Positions 44,429-59,400 of a stretch of DNA of 64,000 nt are shown here, in pieces. The notes beneath the pieces were generated by a model. The model worked only from the letters and a program-made list of their open reading frames with translations, had not been told where the DNA came from and did no database searches. Where the stretch lies: assembly GCA_013399305.1 (NCBI GenBank), contig VXAI01000096.1, positions 866,849 through 930,848 of the forward strand. Direction: 5' to 3'. Position 1 is the first letter of the stretch. Each line of letters opens with the position of its first letter. A program made the position numbers and the translations under genes. Source of the stretch: Rostratula benghalensis (Eukaryota; Chordata; Aves; Charadriiformes; Rostratulidae).

Positions 44429-47400
44429 ATGGAGGCGGCGGCGGGAGGCGAGGACGGCGAGGAGCCCCCGCGGGAGGCCCGAGTCCTGGGTTCTGAGCTG
44501 GTGGAGACCTATACGGTGCGGAGCTAGGGCGCGGGGAGCGGCGGGACCGGTGCCGGGCGTCTCGTGGAGGCGAGCGGGGAGGCCGTGAGGGACGTGCCGG
44601 TGTCGGCGAGGTGGGGGGAGGCGCGGGGGAGCGGGTCCGCCTGGTCGCCGCCTGAGGCGGGCTGAGGGGAGCGCTCCGAGGCCGGGCGCGCGCTGCGCTG
44701 CCTCCTCTGAGGGGGCTCGGCAGCCGCTCTGGGCTCGGTTTTGTACCCACGGTAAAGACGGGGCGTGAATAATTCAGCAGAGGTTTCCGAGCAATTTCTG
44801 CCGCCGTGAAGGGACGAGTGCTGTGGGAAATCGGGCCCGGAGGAGCGCGGCTGCGGGTCTCCGGCCGGCAGAGACCGGCCCCGGGGCTCCTCGTAGAGAG
44901 AGCTGGTGTTTTGGTGGAGGCTGTGTGCCAGTGTTCTGTTCTTGCCCGTATATATCTATAGATGTGCGTATATGTGTATATATCTTAAATGTTGGCGAGT
45001 AAACCTAGCTTTTAAAGCTGGACTAAATGTAGAAAACACTTTCTTAACGTGAAAATACTATAAAAATCCCTCCTGAAAAGCTACTTTTATTTTTAGAGTA
45101 AGTCAGGTGAATTGACATAAACAATTTTTCTCTTATCCTACAAAAATTAAAAAAAAAAAAGGGGGGGAAGATTGTCAGCAGTGCTTTTGTTTAGGGAAGG
45201 AATTATATTTTTTTGATGTATAACTTGTTTTTTAAGTGGTTACATTCTACCAAGAGTTAATTGGTCTGTTTTTCAGGAAGAAGCTCATCTTAAAACAAAC
45301 CTCAGCATAATTGCAGGCAGTAAACATCTTGAGCACACCACCCTTTGGTTATATAACTAAAAATGTTTGCTGCTCTTGCCTTATTTTAGTGTGTTTTGAA
45401 TTTATTTCTTATTTAAATGTAGGATGCACATAATGAGGTCAGGTTTCTTCCTGCTGTAGGAGCCTAAAAGAAAAAAGGAAAAGGGTAGCAGTGGTCCAGC
45501 AAAGTCAGTATTTGTAAAGTTGTGTAATAGTTGCAAGTAATGCTTTGGGTTACTGCCTCTGAAAAGGTACCTGGAGAAAACAGAGCAACAGGAAGAGTGA
45601 CTTCTTAGTTTCTGGTAAGATAGAGCATTTACACAGCTGTAGTACATGAAGGGCCTGATCACTTTCCAATTAACAACCCTTGAAACATCATTATGTGGGA
45701 ATGACTGTCAGGTGGTGAGTAGATGTATTTACAGACAAAAAAATGCCATGAGTGTTCAGTGAAGGAGTTGGTTAGAAGCTTAAAATAAAATTCTTTAAAA
45801 TTGTTTCAGCTTTTTCTGTCACATTAGTTACGCAATATGCATTCACGGAAATGATCCTGCTGCTGCTGAGATGTTACCACTGTCTGTGTTAGAATGTGGC
45901 TCTTCCCCCAAGAAAGGCTGCTTTCACAGTCCCCTGTCAGCTGAGAGGCTGAGGGTGAGATGTGGCAAGGTGATTGGAAACTTCTGTTTCAGGTGTGAAC
46001 CGAAACTCAGCAGTGTTAATGCTGGTGTTTAGAATTTTCGTTAGTATTTTGCAATACCAGTGAGTGAGAGATTCAAGCGAATTTAGTTGAGAAAATGTCA
46101 AAATGTTATCTCTCCTCTTACTCCACTGGAGGTTATGAACACAGGAGGCAAATGTTAGCCACTTTGTGGCTTCAGCAATTCCCTAGTATTGTGGTACAGC
46201 CAACCTTTAATAATGCCATTTATATACCAGGTTGAACTGTAGTTCAGGAATATATCATTGCTGCAGGTAGTGTTCAGCAGATCAGCTGATAGTTGGAGAT
46301 AACATTGTGAACTGCTGCAGCAAAGCCCAACGAGGCTTATTTTTTCAAGGCCAGATTTCTTTTTTAAGAAATACAGTACTATTTTAATGCTTTTTTTTTT
46401 TTGGGGGGGGGGGGGGAATAGGGGAGGGAGGGAGCTTTAAAAGTGTTTTAAAGGCAAGATTTACCAGTATTTGGTCCTACATAGATTCTTTTGCTGCATT
46501 TTTAAAGGGGTTGTGGCAATAAGCTTACCTTTGTGTAAATGTCCTAAAACTGTTAGCAGGACTCCAAGCCTGCAGCCAGTTTGTATGAGACAGACTGAAG
46601 CCATTAGAAATGTAAGAAATAATCTTTAAAATGGAAACAATTTTTACAAAATCGACAAGGTGAAATGTTTTACAAAAATTAGCATTTTTGTTGAGTGTTC
46701 AAAAATAGATTAGTGGCATTTAAGGATGTGATAAAGACCTGCACCAGAGCACAAGAAAGTGAAGAAATTAAATTGTGTGAACATCAGACAAATCTAGTAA
46801 ACATGAGAAAAGAAATTTACCAGTAGCAAGCTACATCTTTATCCATTAACATGTAGTAGGCAAGGTGGCAGTGGTTCTATTACATCCTTTCTTTTTTTTT
46901 AGAAGAGATGTTTTTCTTTTGGCAGCTGTGTTTCCCATTGTACTCTATTTCAGAGCTCATACTCTCAACAGAAGGAGACTTATTTTAATGACATCCATTT
47001 GACAGTTGAGATTAATTTCTGTAAAATGTATTGGGGAGATCCACGGTTCTGTGTAATTTTGAAGGTGCTTTTAAAAATGTGATTCTTGTTGGAGTTGTTA
47101 GGGTAGAAGGCAAGATATGGATAAATCCAGCAGGGAAAAACACTGCACTTGATGTTTGGGGTTTTTTTTCCTGTTGGGTTAGAAAAAGTATGAGCGGTCT
47201 TACTAGGCATTTCTCCTGCATGTGCTGGTCCAGGTAGATGCTGAAGACTGGCTGATTGCTAGAATGCCTCAAGGCTGTCAGTGCTTCATTTGTTTCCTGC
47301 TATGCATTTGTTTGGTCCAAAATTTGTTTGGTCTTCCTGCTTTTCCTGTCTTTTGCAGCTGTTCTTAATGTAAATACTAGCTTTGATATTTAAGGAAAAT

Positions 47401-50400
47401 ACTGTGGCTTCCTTGAATGGGTGTAAACTGACTAATTGAGGAGTCAGGGTGGAGGAGATGTGGTTGCATCACTGTACTGGAATTTGGGACCTACTGGCTG
47501 GAGTCACACCTGTACCCCAGGCTTCTTGTGGGCAGCTCTGCCTGTCCTCTCTGTAAAGTGAGGTGCTTGTCTTTTTCTTGACAGGTCTGAAGTATGAAGT
47601 TGAATGAGAACTGTAGAAATGTAAGCTTTCCATGCAAGTGAGATGGGCAGGTTTTTCTAATGTGTACAGGAAGTAAACAGAAGGCAGTCTGGAATCAATG
47701 CTGTTCATTTAACATCTGGTTTAAAAAAATCATACATCTTAAGCATTTTTAGTAAATATTTCACCTTTAAATAATGAGGTAAAGGAAGGCGTGCTGTTTG
47801 GTGGTGTGAATACTTAACTACAAAGAGTTTGAAGTCACTGGTTAGAAAATTCTTGAAAAATACAGCACTATAGATATTCTAGACACTTTACAAAAGAATT
47901 TGGCCAAAATAACTGATTTATAGAAAGATGTACAAAATTTATTATAAGAGTTTAATAGAGATATGGGCAGGAGGAAAACCTGTGAATGTAAACACTTTTG
48001 CGTTGTAGCTCAAGAGAAATGCATACATCATAAATATGGGTGGAGATTTCACATGATGTATTTATGTCTGGGAGACAGTGCAGTGTGATGGAATTTCATC
48101 ATCTCTGTGTGTGCCTTCTAGCAGTTGGCTTGACAGGTAGGCAATCCTTGAAGAATCTTAACCTGCCAGCCTCAAAAAGACATACTCAACATATGTATCT
48201 GACTTCAGAAATTTAACTTTTTTTTTCTTTAAAATGATTGATTTCTGTATTGAAACAAGTCTTTTGAGCATATAAGCATCTTGTGTTTGTATTTATTCTT
48301 TAAGATAATGGCAGCTTGTGGGTTGATGTGAAATCATTTGCTGTCATTCTGCATTCTGATGCTGTTTGAAGGGTGAATATGTACTGCCAGCACTGCCTGC
48401 GTTCTACATGATGATTGCTATGGCTTTGTAAAGACTTAATTTGAGGAATTGTATCAGTGCATGAAACACATGCTTTAGCAGGTATTTTCCTGGCCACACT
48501 ATCATTTGGCTCAGTGCTATGTTTCTAGAAGTGGTCAGTGCTTGCCATTTCAGTAAAAGGATACAAACCCTTTATTCTATATTTACTCTGCATGTGTTGT
48601 GTACAGAGAGGAGGGATGTTCCTTTATTGCCTCATGAGCTCTTAGCTGGGAGCTGTGATGTTTACTGAGTTTTCAATGTCTAATCTGAGATTTTGTGCAT
48701 TGTGTACTCAATCTGCATCACATTTAGCTATACTGCTTGGTCTGCCATCATTTAACACAGCTTTTAAAAAGAACTTGTCTTTTCATTATTATTTCTAAAT
48801 GTAGTGCTTCAGTTCTAACTTTAATCTTTTGGTTTGAGTCTATCCTTGCATGCCCCAGGGTTACGAGGTACTTTCGAGTGCTCAGGTTATTCCTGTTCTA
48901 GTTTGTCACTGGCACAGTGAATAATCCTGATCTGTGATGGAAAAGCAGACGTGGGCCTTAATTGAGACTGTAATTCTGTGTAGGCATTCATCTGTTTTCA
49001 GTACTCATTTGAACACTGACGTGTCACTTGCTGCATGCACTAGTCAGACATCTTGATTCGGTTCTCTGTAGGACTTGGGTTTTTGTCAGCAAGCCAGTGT
49101 CAGATGCTTATGTAAATATAATTGGTATGAGATACGGTTCATCTTTTAAAATGCAAGTGGTATTGTGTTGGTCTGTACCACCAGTGAGTGAAAACTGACA
49201 TTTTATGTACCAAATTTGAAACTGTTGATGCTTTTTGTTTCAAGTGGCTTTAGCAACTACATGTGCATCATTCTTAAAGCAGCTATGAGTCAGGTCTATG
49301 ATCTGCAGTAGTAAGCAAGTTATCAACTGCATTAAATGCTTTCAAGATTTGATTCCAAATTGGTTTTTGTTTTGGTTTTTATATAGTTGGATTATACATT
49401 TTATTTTGTTATTTTCAAGTAGCTGTAGAACTGGTTTTGCTGAGCCTTGTTTTGTTTTCTACTTTGTGTTTTATTCTGTACCATGAAGTTTTCTTTGGGA
49501 TGGCTTTCTGGCATATCCAAAGGTAGATTGTGAGTTTCCTGAAGAACCAGTATTATTCAATCTGGAAAGTCACCTGCAATGAAAGTCTTGAATTGATGGT
49601 ACACATGTGGCTAAAAATCTAAAACCACTTAGTTTTCCGTAAAGAAATGTTGAGCTGCTCTAGATAATGTAGTGATTTAGTCACAAGTGTAAAACTTAGG
49701 AAGCTGCCCTATGTGCTTTACGCTAAAAGGAATAAAACAGTTAACATGCAGCCAAGTAAAGGATTTGTCTAGATTTCTGAAGGGTTAAGCTCCAGATTTC
49801 TACTTAACTGTGAGGTGACAGTGAGATGGTTGCCAAGTTCCTCTGCCTGTTGGGGAACTTGCTAGATTGAAGAAGGGATGTTGCTGTCACAGAGTTGTTG
49901 TGAATAGCTATGAATGCCAACTTAGCTAGCAGAAATATTCAGAAAAAGAAGTAGCTTAGAGATCTTGGTTATTAACCTTTGGGTTGCAAAATTAAAAGCC
50001 ATTGCTTTACGTTAAGAAGCATCTGCATGTTTTTGTATGTAAAGTAGCCTTGTGAATGAGATTAGGTGTCCAACATCGGCCAAGTCACCTTAGAGTTTGG
50101 ATTAGCTTTCCGTTAACTAAGATACTTTAAGAATGTAGAATCGCCTTATAGTGCTGCATTAACCAGCACATCTCACAGCTTCTAAGACAAATGCTTTGCA
50201 GTTACCTTACTTTAATTTCTTCCTTTCAGGTATACATTATTCAAGTCAGTGTTGGCAGTCATCAGTGGACAGTCAAGCATCGTTACAGCGATTTTCATGA
50301 CCTGCATGAAAAGGTAAGAATATTAAAATTGTCCTGTCTCTTGCAAGACATTATACACTTTGTGTAGTTCCGTTGTATGTGACATAAATGCCACCCTCAG

Positions 50401-53400
50401 TAAAAAGCAAGTCGTACCATCTGAGCTGCAGACTAAATGCTTTTTGTATGATCAATATTCCTTGTCCCTGTTACATATTCCCCTCTTGAACTGAGGGACA
50501 TTGGCTTGGAAAACTTTAGCCCTGGACAGAGTGGAGTCCAGGCAAGAGTCGTTGGACATTTTGCTGAGAGATGGTGGTTATCAGCTGATGTGGTAACCAA
50601 AAGCTGGATTGGAGCAAAGACTTTCTTTTGGGAGAAGTGGATGATAGAACTGCCTTTAGACATTGGAATGTGGTGGTTAATATCCAGTGTTGATTAAAAG
50701 CAGCAAGTGAAAATGAGGAAAAGTCTGCTATATTCAAGACTGGGCTGTTTTCTTCCCTAGACATGCACAATTATTCTACTGTTTTATCACCTTACTTATA
50801 TTCTGCCCTGTGGTAATGTGAGCGATTATCTCAGAAAACAGTTGCTGAAGTTCTTGACATTTCATGATAGAATTTTCTTTTGAAAACACCTAGGACTTCA
50901 AAGTCAATAACTAAATTTAGAGAAATTATTTTTGGACCTTACCAAGGTCAGGCAACATGCTCTTAATGTGTTCTGTTGCATCTTCTTGCAAGTTCAGATG
51001 GTGAAATAGGTAGTAACTCTGGTCTTTGTCTTTCAGCTTGTTTCAGAAAAGAAAATAGATAAAAATCTGTTACCTCCAAAGAAGATTATTGGAAAAAATT
51101 CCAAAAGCCTGGTGGAGAAAAGACAGAAGGAATTAGAGGTCTACCTGCAAACCCTGCTAATCAAGTTCCCTGTTACAGCTCCAAAAGTTTTGTCACACTT
51201 CCTACATTTTCATTTATATGTAAGTTATGTTTTTAGTGTGTAAAATGGAGGCCTGAGTGTCTTTCTAGTTCTTTGAGTTGGAGAGAATTGTATGGTGTCT
51301 TCACAAAATAGCTGAAACTGTTATTTTTTTTTTTCAGCATTTTGCACAAAGTAACAAAGTGTATTTAAAGATTTTTTTTTAATATACCATTTTTTATTGC
51401 AGTAGATACTGTGCTGGCAAGTAGTGTGGGTAGGGATTGTAAGATGAGAAAATAAATGCTGGCAGAATAGTTGGAAGCTGTGAATAAATCTGAAGCTGAA
51501 TTGGTTGTTAGACTGACGTTAAGAATACTGGCTCTCTGAAGGAATGTTGCATAATTGATCCACACGCACCCCTACTTAGTGGTTAATGGGTAGAGCTGTG
51601 GTTCACATTGAAACAGTTTCCAGTAGTGCAAATGAAGAAAAGCGGTGCTTCTCCATGAGCACACTGATTGAATGGCCTCTGGAGAAATAGCTCCAGCCAG
51701 CAGACAGAACATTACGGGAAAGGATGCTTCAAGTAAGATTCAGATTGCAATTTGTTTGTTCATCTCTTGTGTATAGTTAGACTTTTTTTTTCAGTGTAGC
51801 ATCATGTAAGGGGGAGAATGAACTTCATAAAGAGGAAAATGCACTGGAGAACTCAGTGGAAAGGAGCAATAGTTGCTTTGGGGTGGGATATGCTGAGATG
51901 GCCCTTCACTGTTTCATATAAAGGCTTCAGAAATAAGTCACAAGTGGTCCATTTAGGTGTGTTAATTAAGCTTTAGCAACAAAGGAAAACTTGTTCTAGT
52001 TATGTTACATGAACATAATTATCCTGGTGAGACTTCAGTGTTTGACTGGGATAAACAATAGAAGGTTTACTTCACAATGTTGCTATTGCCTTGCAGATTT
52101 CAGTGAGAAGCACTAGTTTGTTATGATCAAGCCCTCTAAAATGAATTGGATGTTTTAAATGTACTGAAAATGTCTGATAACATGGGGAGAGTTCTGTTCA
52201 GATGGAACAAACTTTCTGATTACCAGGAAGTTGCACAATTTTTCTGTTCTCTGGCTACTCTGGCTCTTAAATTATGTCTGTTTCATTAATGTTTCAGTGC
52301 TGTAACTTTAACAAAGGCTTTTATGCAGGCAGAAGCTCCTCCTAGTCCTGCTCCTGTTTTTCAGTTAGACTATTTTATTTTATTCCTCTTGCTGTAATAT
52401 TAATCCTTTTTTATTGTTCCAAATAACCAGTATTATTTGGATATGAATGCTCCTGTTTCTAAACTGTGCTTGTTTATTAAGAGCAAAGTTGTTTCTTAAT
52501 CTGGTTGTTTTTTGGTTTTTTTTGCTTTAGGGAAGTCTGGGTTGAGGTATAAACTGAAATGTTTTTGCTTGTAACTTCAGAGTACTTTTAAATATTTATG
52601 AAAAAAGTTAGTTATTCAACAGAGAAGCTAAGTATTTACTACAACAATTCAGCTGGACTGCAGAACTTTGATCTTTTAGAATATCTTTGTTATCAGAGAG
52701 CATGCTTGAGCCATTATAATCCCTGATATTGCCTCTTTAGTTTATATAAGAAGGCTTCAATATTTTGTCTATTCTTATCTGTAGTATTTCCAGTAGGGGT
52801 TATTTAATTTCATTTCCCAGATTAATAGAGCTAAATGGAGTAGAAATATCTACCATAAATACATTACAACCACTTCTAAAGCCTTTACATGTCCCAGGAA
52901 AACCCCAGGTACAGTTTAGCCAACAAAAGTAGGTGCATGTGACAGCAGTGTATAATGTTATTCTTACTTATTTTGTTGCATTATTGTATACTTTATCTTA
53001 GATGATTTGGTTTGTTAACATACAGATAGAAGCTTTTGCAAGAAAAGAATTGAGTACCCACAAACTGCTGTTCAGAGACACCTGCAAACAATGGACTTCT
53101 GTGCATTTGCATATAAGTACTTACAGTGAAGACAGAGGTCTCTTGTAGACAGAGGAATAGAGTTGCTTTTTTTTGCCTGTTAGTCACTGAACAGTCCAAG
53201 TCATAATCTTGTTTCAATTATAAACGTAAAAAAAAAATCCTGCTCTGTTTCACAGATGATGAAATGGATAGAGTATAGTTTTCATTTACATCTATGCATG
53301 CCAAATGAATGTAATTGGCTTATTCAAATTAGAGTCAGAATTGTTGAATGTTGTTTGTACTGCAGCTTTTAACTGCTTGTTCTCAAAACTGTGGTGTGGA

Positions 53401-56400
53401 GTCTTTGTTCATCCTCAGTGAGTGGGGTTTCAGTTACAGCAAGAATGTGCTTTTCTGAAATGCTTGCCTCATCAAATGAGCTGAACGTCTGCTGCAGATG
53501 TCCTGTGGATTTCTTCCCTTGTTATGAAGCACGAGGGATTTGTTAATGAAATAAACTCATCAAATAATCATTTTTTGATGATCTGTAATACCTGTTTAGC
53601 CTTTGCAGCTACCTTAAACTAAGATGTATGAGTCTAGGGAAAGCTTCACTATCTATCATAAATAGGTTTAGTTTTTTTCTTTTTGTGGACATTTGAGAGA
53701 GAACTGATGGAAATGCTTCAAAATATATTTCTGGGCTTCTGCAAAGCACTTGATTTTTGTGGAAAGAAGTATGCCCAGGTGGGAAATAGTTGTACTTATT
53801 TTTGTGCACTTTCGGAGTTCAAAATAACAAATCCCTCTATTGAGTTTTCAGCCTTTTTCTTTCCACCAGGAGCTGTTGGTGCCTGGAATGGAGGTTTAGC
53901 ACCTGGGTACATCGAGGAGGATGGAGAAGATGGGGGGTGGGGAAAAGGGGCTTTTGAATTACTCTGCAGCAAGCATAATAGAGTTGAAGTCCAGAAAACT
54001 AATTACTACTTATATCTCTCCCCTTCCCTGTAGACCTGTTAATTTGAAGTTTTCTGTGTATTAGTGATATTCTGAGGAAATGTTGAGTGTTTGACACATT
54101 AAGGTTAGTCTTAATGTTAAAATTTGAAGAGCACTGTACTTGTAATAGTTTCTTCAGAACTGAGCTTTCTTTGAAGTTGGACTAATAATGGCTAGTAATA
54201 GTTGCTTTAGTTGCTGTTGTCCTTTTCTAATATATCCAGAATGTCATTATCTAAATGTAGTTCAGCATCTTTCATCTTGGAAATGGAAATCGTGAAATTA
54301 AATAATTCCAGGTAATTTTATTAAACATATTTAAGTTACAAAGAAATTGATGAGACACAAATCACAATTTATTTCTGTTTAAAAAAAGTACTGTATCACA
54401 GCAAAAAAAGGGACACCGTAGCAAAGGTAAACATCAAAAAATTGTAACCGTATTTAAATAACACTTGATTACAATGGTTTATTCTTTGCAGGAGATCAAT
54501 GGGATCACTGCTGCATTGGCTGAAGAGCTCTTCCATAAAGGTAAAAAACTTGCAAGAATTTAACTGGGAATGATTTCCTCTATGTTCATGTACAACTATA
54601 CCTGCAATATTTAATTTCCAAGCAATGAGAAATCTGAATCTCCATATCACACTAAGACTTCCCCTTCTTTCTCTTCACATTTTTCTTACTGCTGGCACTT
54701 TCATTCAAGTTGAGTTTTGGGAGGAGCAGTAGCAGTACTGCTGCTACATTTGGAAACAAAATAGAGAAATTGGTGAATTCAGGGTTTGAAAAGGGCCTGC
54801 TGGTCTGTGTCCATAAAGGATAGGATGTGATACTGGTGATCAAAAGCTTTTGTCAAGCTTTCTGTCTTGGTATTGTTTTAGTGTACCCTGTAAGGAAGTT
54901 TGTTTCATATCAGTCTTGATATCGTGTGTGTGAAATGCAAGAGGCCACTTCAGATAGCTAACCTTCTGGTCAGTTAATGGGCCTTTTCTGAGGCTGGCAG
55001 ATGACAGTGACATGCACTTACAGTAATAACTGCATCAGCTCTAACTGGTCCATTACCAGCAGGAGGCATGTGAAATGATTAACCCATGCTATTTTTTTGA
55101 AGGACATGTCAGATGCTACTGTATAATTCCAATTGGATGAAGTGATAGGCGACACTTGCTTCAGCATGGCATTTCAGAGTGTTCTGGCACAAAATTAAGT
55201 AAAGCACATTCAGAGAATCCACTCAGCAAATTTTGGAACATTTTAAGGAAGCTCCTGAAGAAATCTTTCCTGGCTTTGTGGTGCCTGCAGTCTCACTGAT
55301 GTTTGACTGCTGTATCTAGTGTATCCAGTAACGTGCAGCCAGACACCTGGACTTGCTCCCACTGAAGCCAAAGGGAGTTTTACTACTTGGAGCATTTCTG
55401 AGAACTCTGCTTATTGTGAAGGCTGATGCTCTCTTGTCTGTGAAGTCAAACTAATGTCTCTACAAGGAATAGAAGAGAGATATTAATTCTACATGTGCAT
55501 GCTTTGATGGCTGTAGTCCACATTAACTCTCATTATGCTTTCAGAGAGGTTTTTAGATGGCACTTCCTACTGTTGCTAGAATTAAATAGTATTGTGCAAA
55601 AAATATCAGATAATGCATTTCCTGTTCTGAGAGTTTGCATTGGTATTAGTGTGGTGAAAGTCCTTACACTGTCCAAGAAAATATATTTGCTACAATTCTG
55701 CATTTAGGCAGAACAGCAAAAGATGTAAGGTCTGTTTTTCAGATGGTATGCACTGCTTATTCTGAATAGAATAAGTCCTAACTGCTGTAGAATTTAAGAA
55801 TATCTCAGAAGTTTAATCTCTTACATTTTATAAATGAATTTTTATTCCAGTCCTGTTAAGATTGAGGGAAACTTGCAATTACTTGCACTAGGAACAATAT
55901 TTGAATACCTAGATTATTTTGGTGCTTAACAAAAAATAATTCAGCCATTCTAGTTTAAAGTGGCAAATAAGGATATTGTATTGGTACCTTAATCATGAGC
56001 TTAGAGTATAAATGACAAAGACTTAATCTCTAACATTAGATCTTCCATGTACCATTTATTCTTTTGTAACTATTGCAGCATTGTGATTGATACCATCATA
56101 CTCTGTTTTTCAGGAGAGCAGTTATTAATGGCTGGAGAAGTCTTCACCATCAGACCCTTGCAGTTATATGCCGTCACTCAACAGTTGCTGCAGGGGAAGC
56201 CTACGTGTGCTAATGGAGATGCCAAAACAGATCTAGGTCATATTCTAGACTTCACTTGTAGACTCAAGTATTTAAAGGTGAGCAATGCTTGCACAAATGC
56301 TGGATGTGTTGTTTCTGCCAGACTGATGTGAATCTTAGCATACTTTTGGAGTCTAGTTTGAGTGCACAAGAACTTTACCAATAATAAACACCTGCAAGCA

Positions 56401-59400
56401 TTTACAAGTCAATGTTAAACAGGTGTTTATGGTCAGATTTCAGTAGTTACCCAGCAAAGTGTTGATTCTCCAATGTAGTCTCTTCAGTGGTGCTCTGGAG
56501 ATGCAGTTACAGAAACTTAGTGGGTGCCGGTGGGAGTGGGGAGATAAATACAACCCTGCATTCTTTGCAAACACTACGGGTAGGTAGGGCAGTGTGTGTA
56601 TATATATATATACACATAGGCATACAAGCACAAGTATATATAAACCCTGCCCCCTTTTTCACCTTTGTATCTAAAAGTTTAAAAAGAACTTTAAGAATTT
56701 TTCTAGATGAGATGGCTCTGTATTTCTATCTAAAATATAATTTCAGAAAAAATGTGAAATAGTCTCAGAACAGATCATCCTTGTCTGGGATCAACTTGTT
56801 TTTTTCCTACAAATAAGTGAATTGGACTTTTTCTAAGTAATTTCTTTAACACAGCTTGCTACAGCTCAAAAACTTTTTAGCCCCTTTATTACACAAAGAG
56901 CAGCTTCATTTTTATGGTGTGGCAAAACAAAGAGGAATGCATAAAGGGAAAGTGTCACTGAACAACTTAAGAAGTTGCAAAAGCAAAACCACAGCTCTGC
57001 TGGTATTCTTGTGGATCTTCAGTTGCCTTTGCCATCCTGTGTCTGTACAGAATCCTCTGAACAGTGGATTCTCTGGCTGGAGAAGAGCATATTACTTAGA
57101 AACATGCCCATATTCAGAAATTCTTGCCTTTCTGAATGCTTGTGAGTGGGCATCTTCAGAGCTTGTAAGACACACATAGAATCATAGAATAGTTTCAGTT
57201 GGAAGGGTAAGACCAGACAAGAACCTTTAAAGATCTCTCCCAAAATTGTATTCAGAACAAACATAAATGAAACCACCTGTCTTTTATGCTGCTGATATGC
57301 TCTCACTCCAGAATCCGATGGCCATGTGGAAATATTACATATGTTTTTATTAGATGTGTGCCAATGTCTAATGTCTTCTTCAAACCCATCTTGTCAATGC
57401 CTTGAACTTTATCCCCTTTTGTGGAATTGAAGACAGTTCCATCTCAGAGGATCCAGATTTTTCAAGAAAGTTGGTTTTAGTGAATGCAGCTCTGCTTGGT
57501 CAGATGGGAATGGTCAGTCTTGCCTACGTTGTTTTTTTTTTGCATGCCTGATGTGCTACTAAATACAAGCACAAGGTGGCAGTTCAAGTTCAGTGCACTT
57601 AGCTGGAGCAACTAACTTTTTTTCCCTCAAGAGTTAATCTGTGAGTTTCATGAATCATTCTGCATGTGAAAAATTGGTTAGTATTTTGGCTGTTTTTCCA
57701 AGCTACAGTATTTGTGCTATTGCCTGTGCAAGAGTATCTGAAATGCAGACAAATTGGAGTATGTGCACTAACTCTGTTCTTAAATGTTGATTGCTAGGTC
57801 ACTGGAACAGGGGGACCTTTTGGAACCAGTAACATTCAGGAGCATCTCTTGCCTTTTGATCTGTCAATTTTCAAATCACTTCATCAAATAGAGGTATGAC
57901 AGAGATAGTGCTTGTAATTTTATAGAAGCTCTGCAAATGCCAAGTCTGTTCTCAGAATATGTGATTATATGCTTTGATTTGGTGCTCTGTGTCTTCAAAT
58001 TACTGATTTTCAGCATATATGCAAAACCTAAACCAAGGTGGGTTTCTGTTGCAGGGAAGATCTAAACAAATGGTTTATAACAAGATCTTTTATTACAAAA
58101 TGCTATCTTTGGAAAGCACTGAATAGTTGTGGAAGTGTCCTGACATGAAATTTCCTTGTGAAAGTACACTTTTGGGAATAGTGCTTGTTGCTTTATAATT
58201 TGCAGGATATTTTTATTGATCTGCTTTCAGTGTGAACGACAGGGTTTCTAGTGGAAGGTGTTCAATGAGTATTTTCGTTTTCTTAAGCACTTCAGATCTT
58301 TCAGAGAGAATATCCAGTCGTGTCATGCAGTCTGAACTCTATGTCTGCTTTTGGTGGGTGCAGTACTTTTTCTAGTACATTGATATGAGAGACTGAGTTA
58401 AGAACTGAATTCCTGAAGTCAGTGATTTATTGACATTTTTATGTGGGAAAGAAACTACAGCAGGCTGAAGAGTAAGAGAGAGAGTAACTTACAGGAGAGA
58501 GGGTATTGAAGAACAGTATCAATTTTCCCCTTTCCTGTGAGAATGGGTGGTTTCAGGATTAGCTTTGCTTAATGTGGGGAGAAAAAAAATGGATTTGGGA
58601 CTTGAAGACTTATGTTATTGTATGTTCATTAAAAGTTTTGGATTGAATGGCACCAGACTGACATTTTCATCTAGTGGTCAGTGCTGCCTAAAAACTAAGG
58701 AAGGTAATCTGGTAAGATTTTTTATTTTTTTTTTAAGGATGGCAGGAGCTCCTGCTCTGAGTTTAGGGTGGTTTTCCTGATAGACCAGTGAATGTGCCAG
58801 TTGTAGTTGCACTCTGTGTGACCCACTGTGGAGGAGAACCTGGTTGCTGGACAGAGGCTGTAGCAGACCTTTAGTGGCTTTGTTCTAACTTGAGCTATAG
58901 AAAAAAGACTTTGTAATCTTAAACTTAGTCTATGTAGTATATTAAATGCTTACATTAGTATCCTCACTTCCCAGACATTTCTTTTTTTCTTATTTACAAT
59001 AAAGAACATGTGATATATAAATAAATGTGTGCAGGTAGAGCCATAGTTTGAGACGCATCTCTTGTTGGTAACAGTAAAGTACTGTGCCCTGTTGAACAAC
59101 TTGGGTAGTTTCACCTTGAAGAATATGTGAGGTAGGTAGGAATCAGTGGAGAAAAAGCTTTGTTCAAATGTTTGAATTTTACTTTTCGACAGTTGTCTCT
59201 AATGTCTTGCTTTAACTTTACCAAGCATTGGTATTTCTGACCTTATAATCTCAGGAGATTTTAAGGGAATACTGTAACTACTGTGCAAATTGGGAGAGAA
59301 TCTGCTATAGAAGGTTTTTGCTGTCTCTTCCATGTCTCATACTTTGCCTGGTCTACCATTTCTGATTCAGTAACCTTTGAATTTTTTATTTTTTTTAAAT

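Larger units (their letters stand above)
43960..44900 (+). promoter_or_regulatory. NISCH: NISCH CpG-island promoter
   Basis: CpG-dense DNA around exon 1, without a TATA box. Ordered elements are three 18-bp direct repeats (44113-44166), an NRF1-type palindrome ACGCATGCGCA (44192-44202), GC boxes CCCCGCCCCT (44217-44226 and 44239-44248) and GGGCGGGGC (44266-44274), and a YY1/TISU element CAAGATGGCGGC (44302-44313). NRF1, SP and YY1 sites are standard for housekeeping promoters, and YY1 at this spot usually sits at or just after the start of transcription. The real start is not visible from sequence. Confidence 0.75.
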
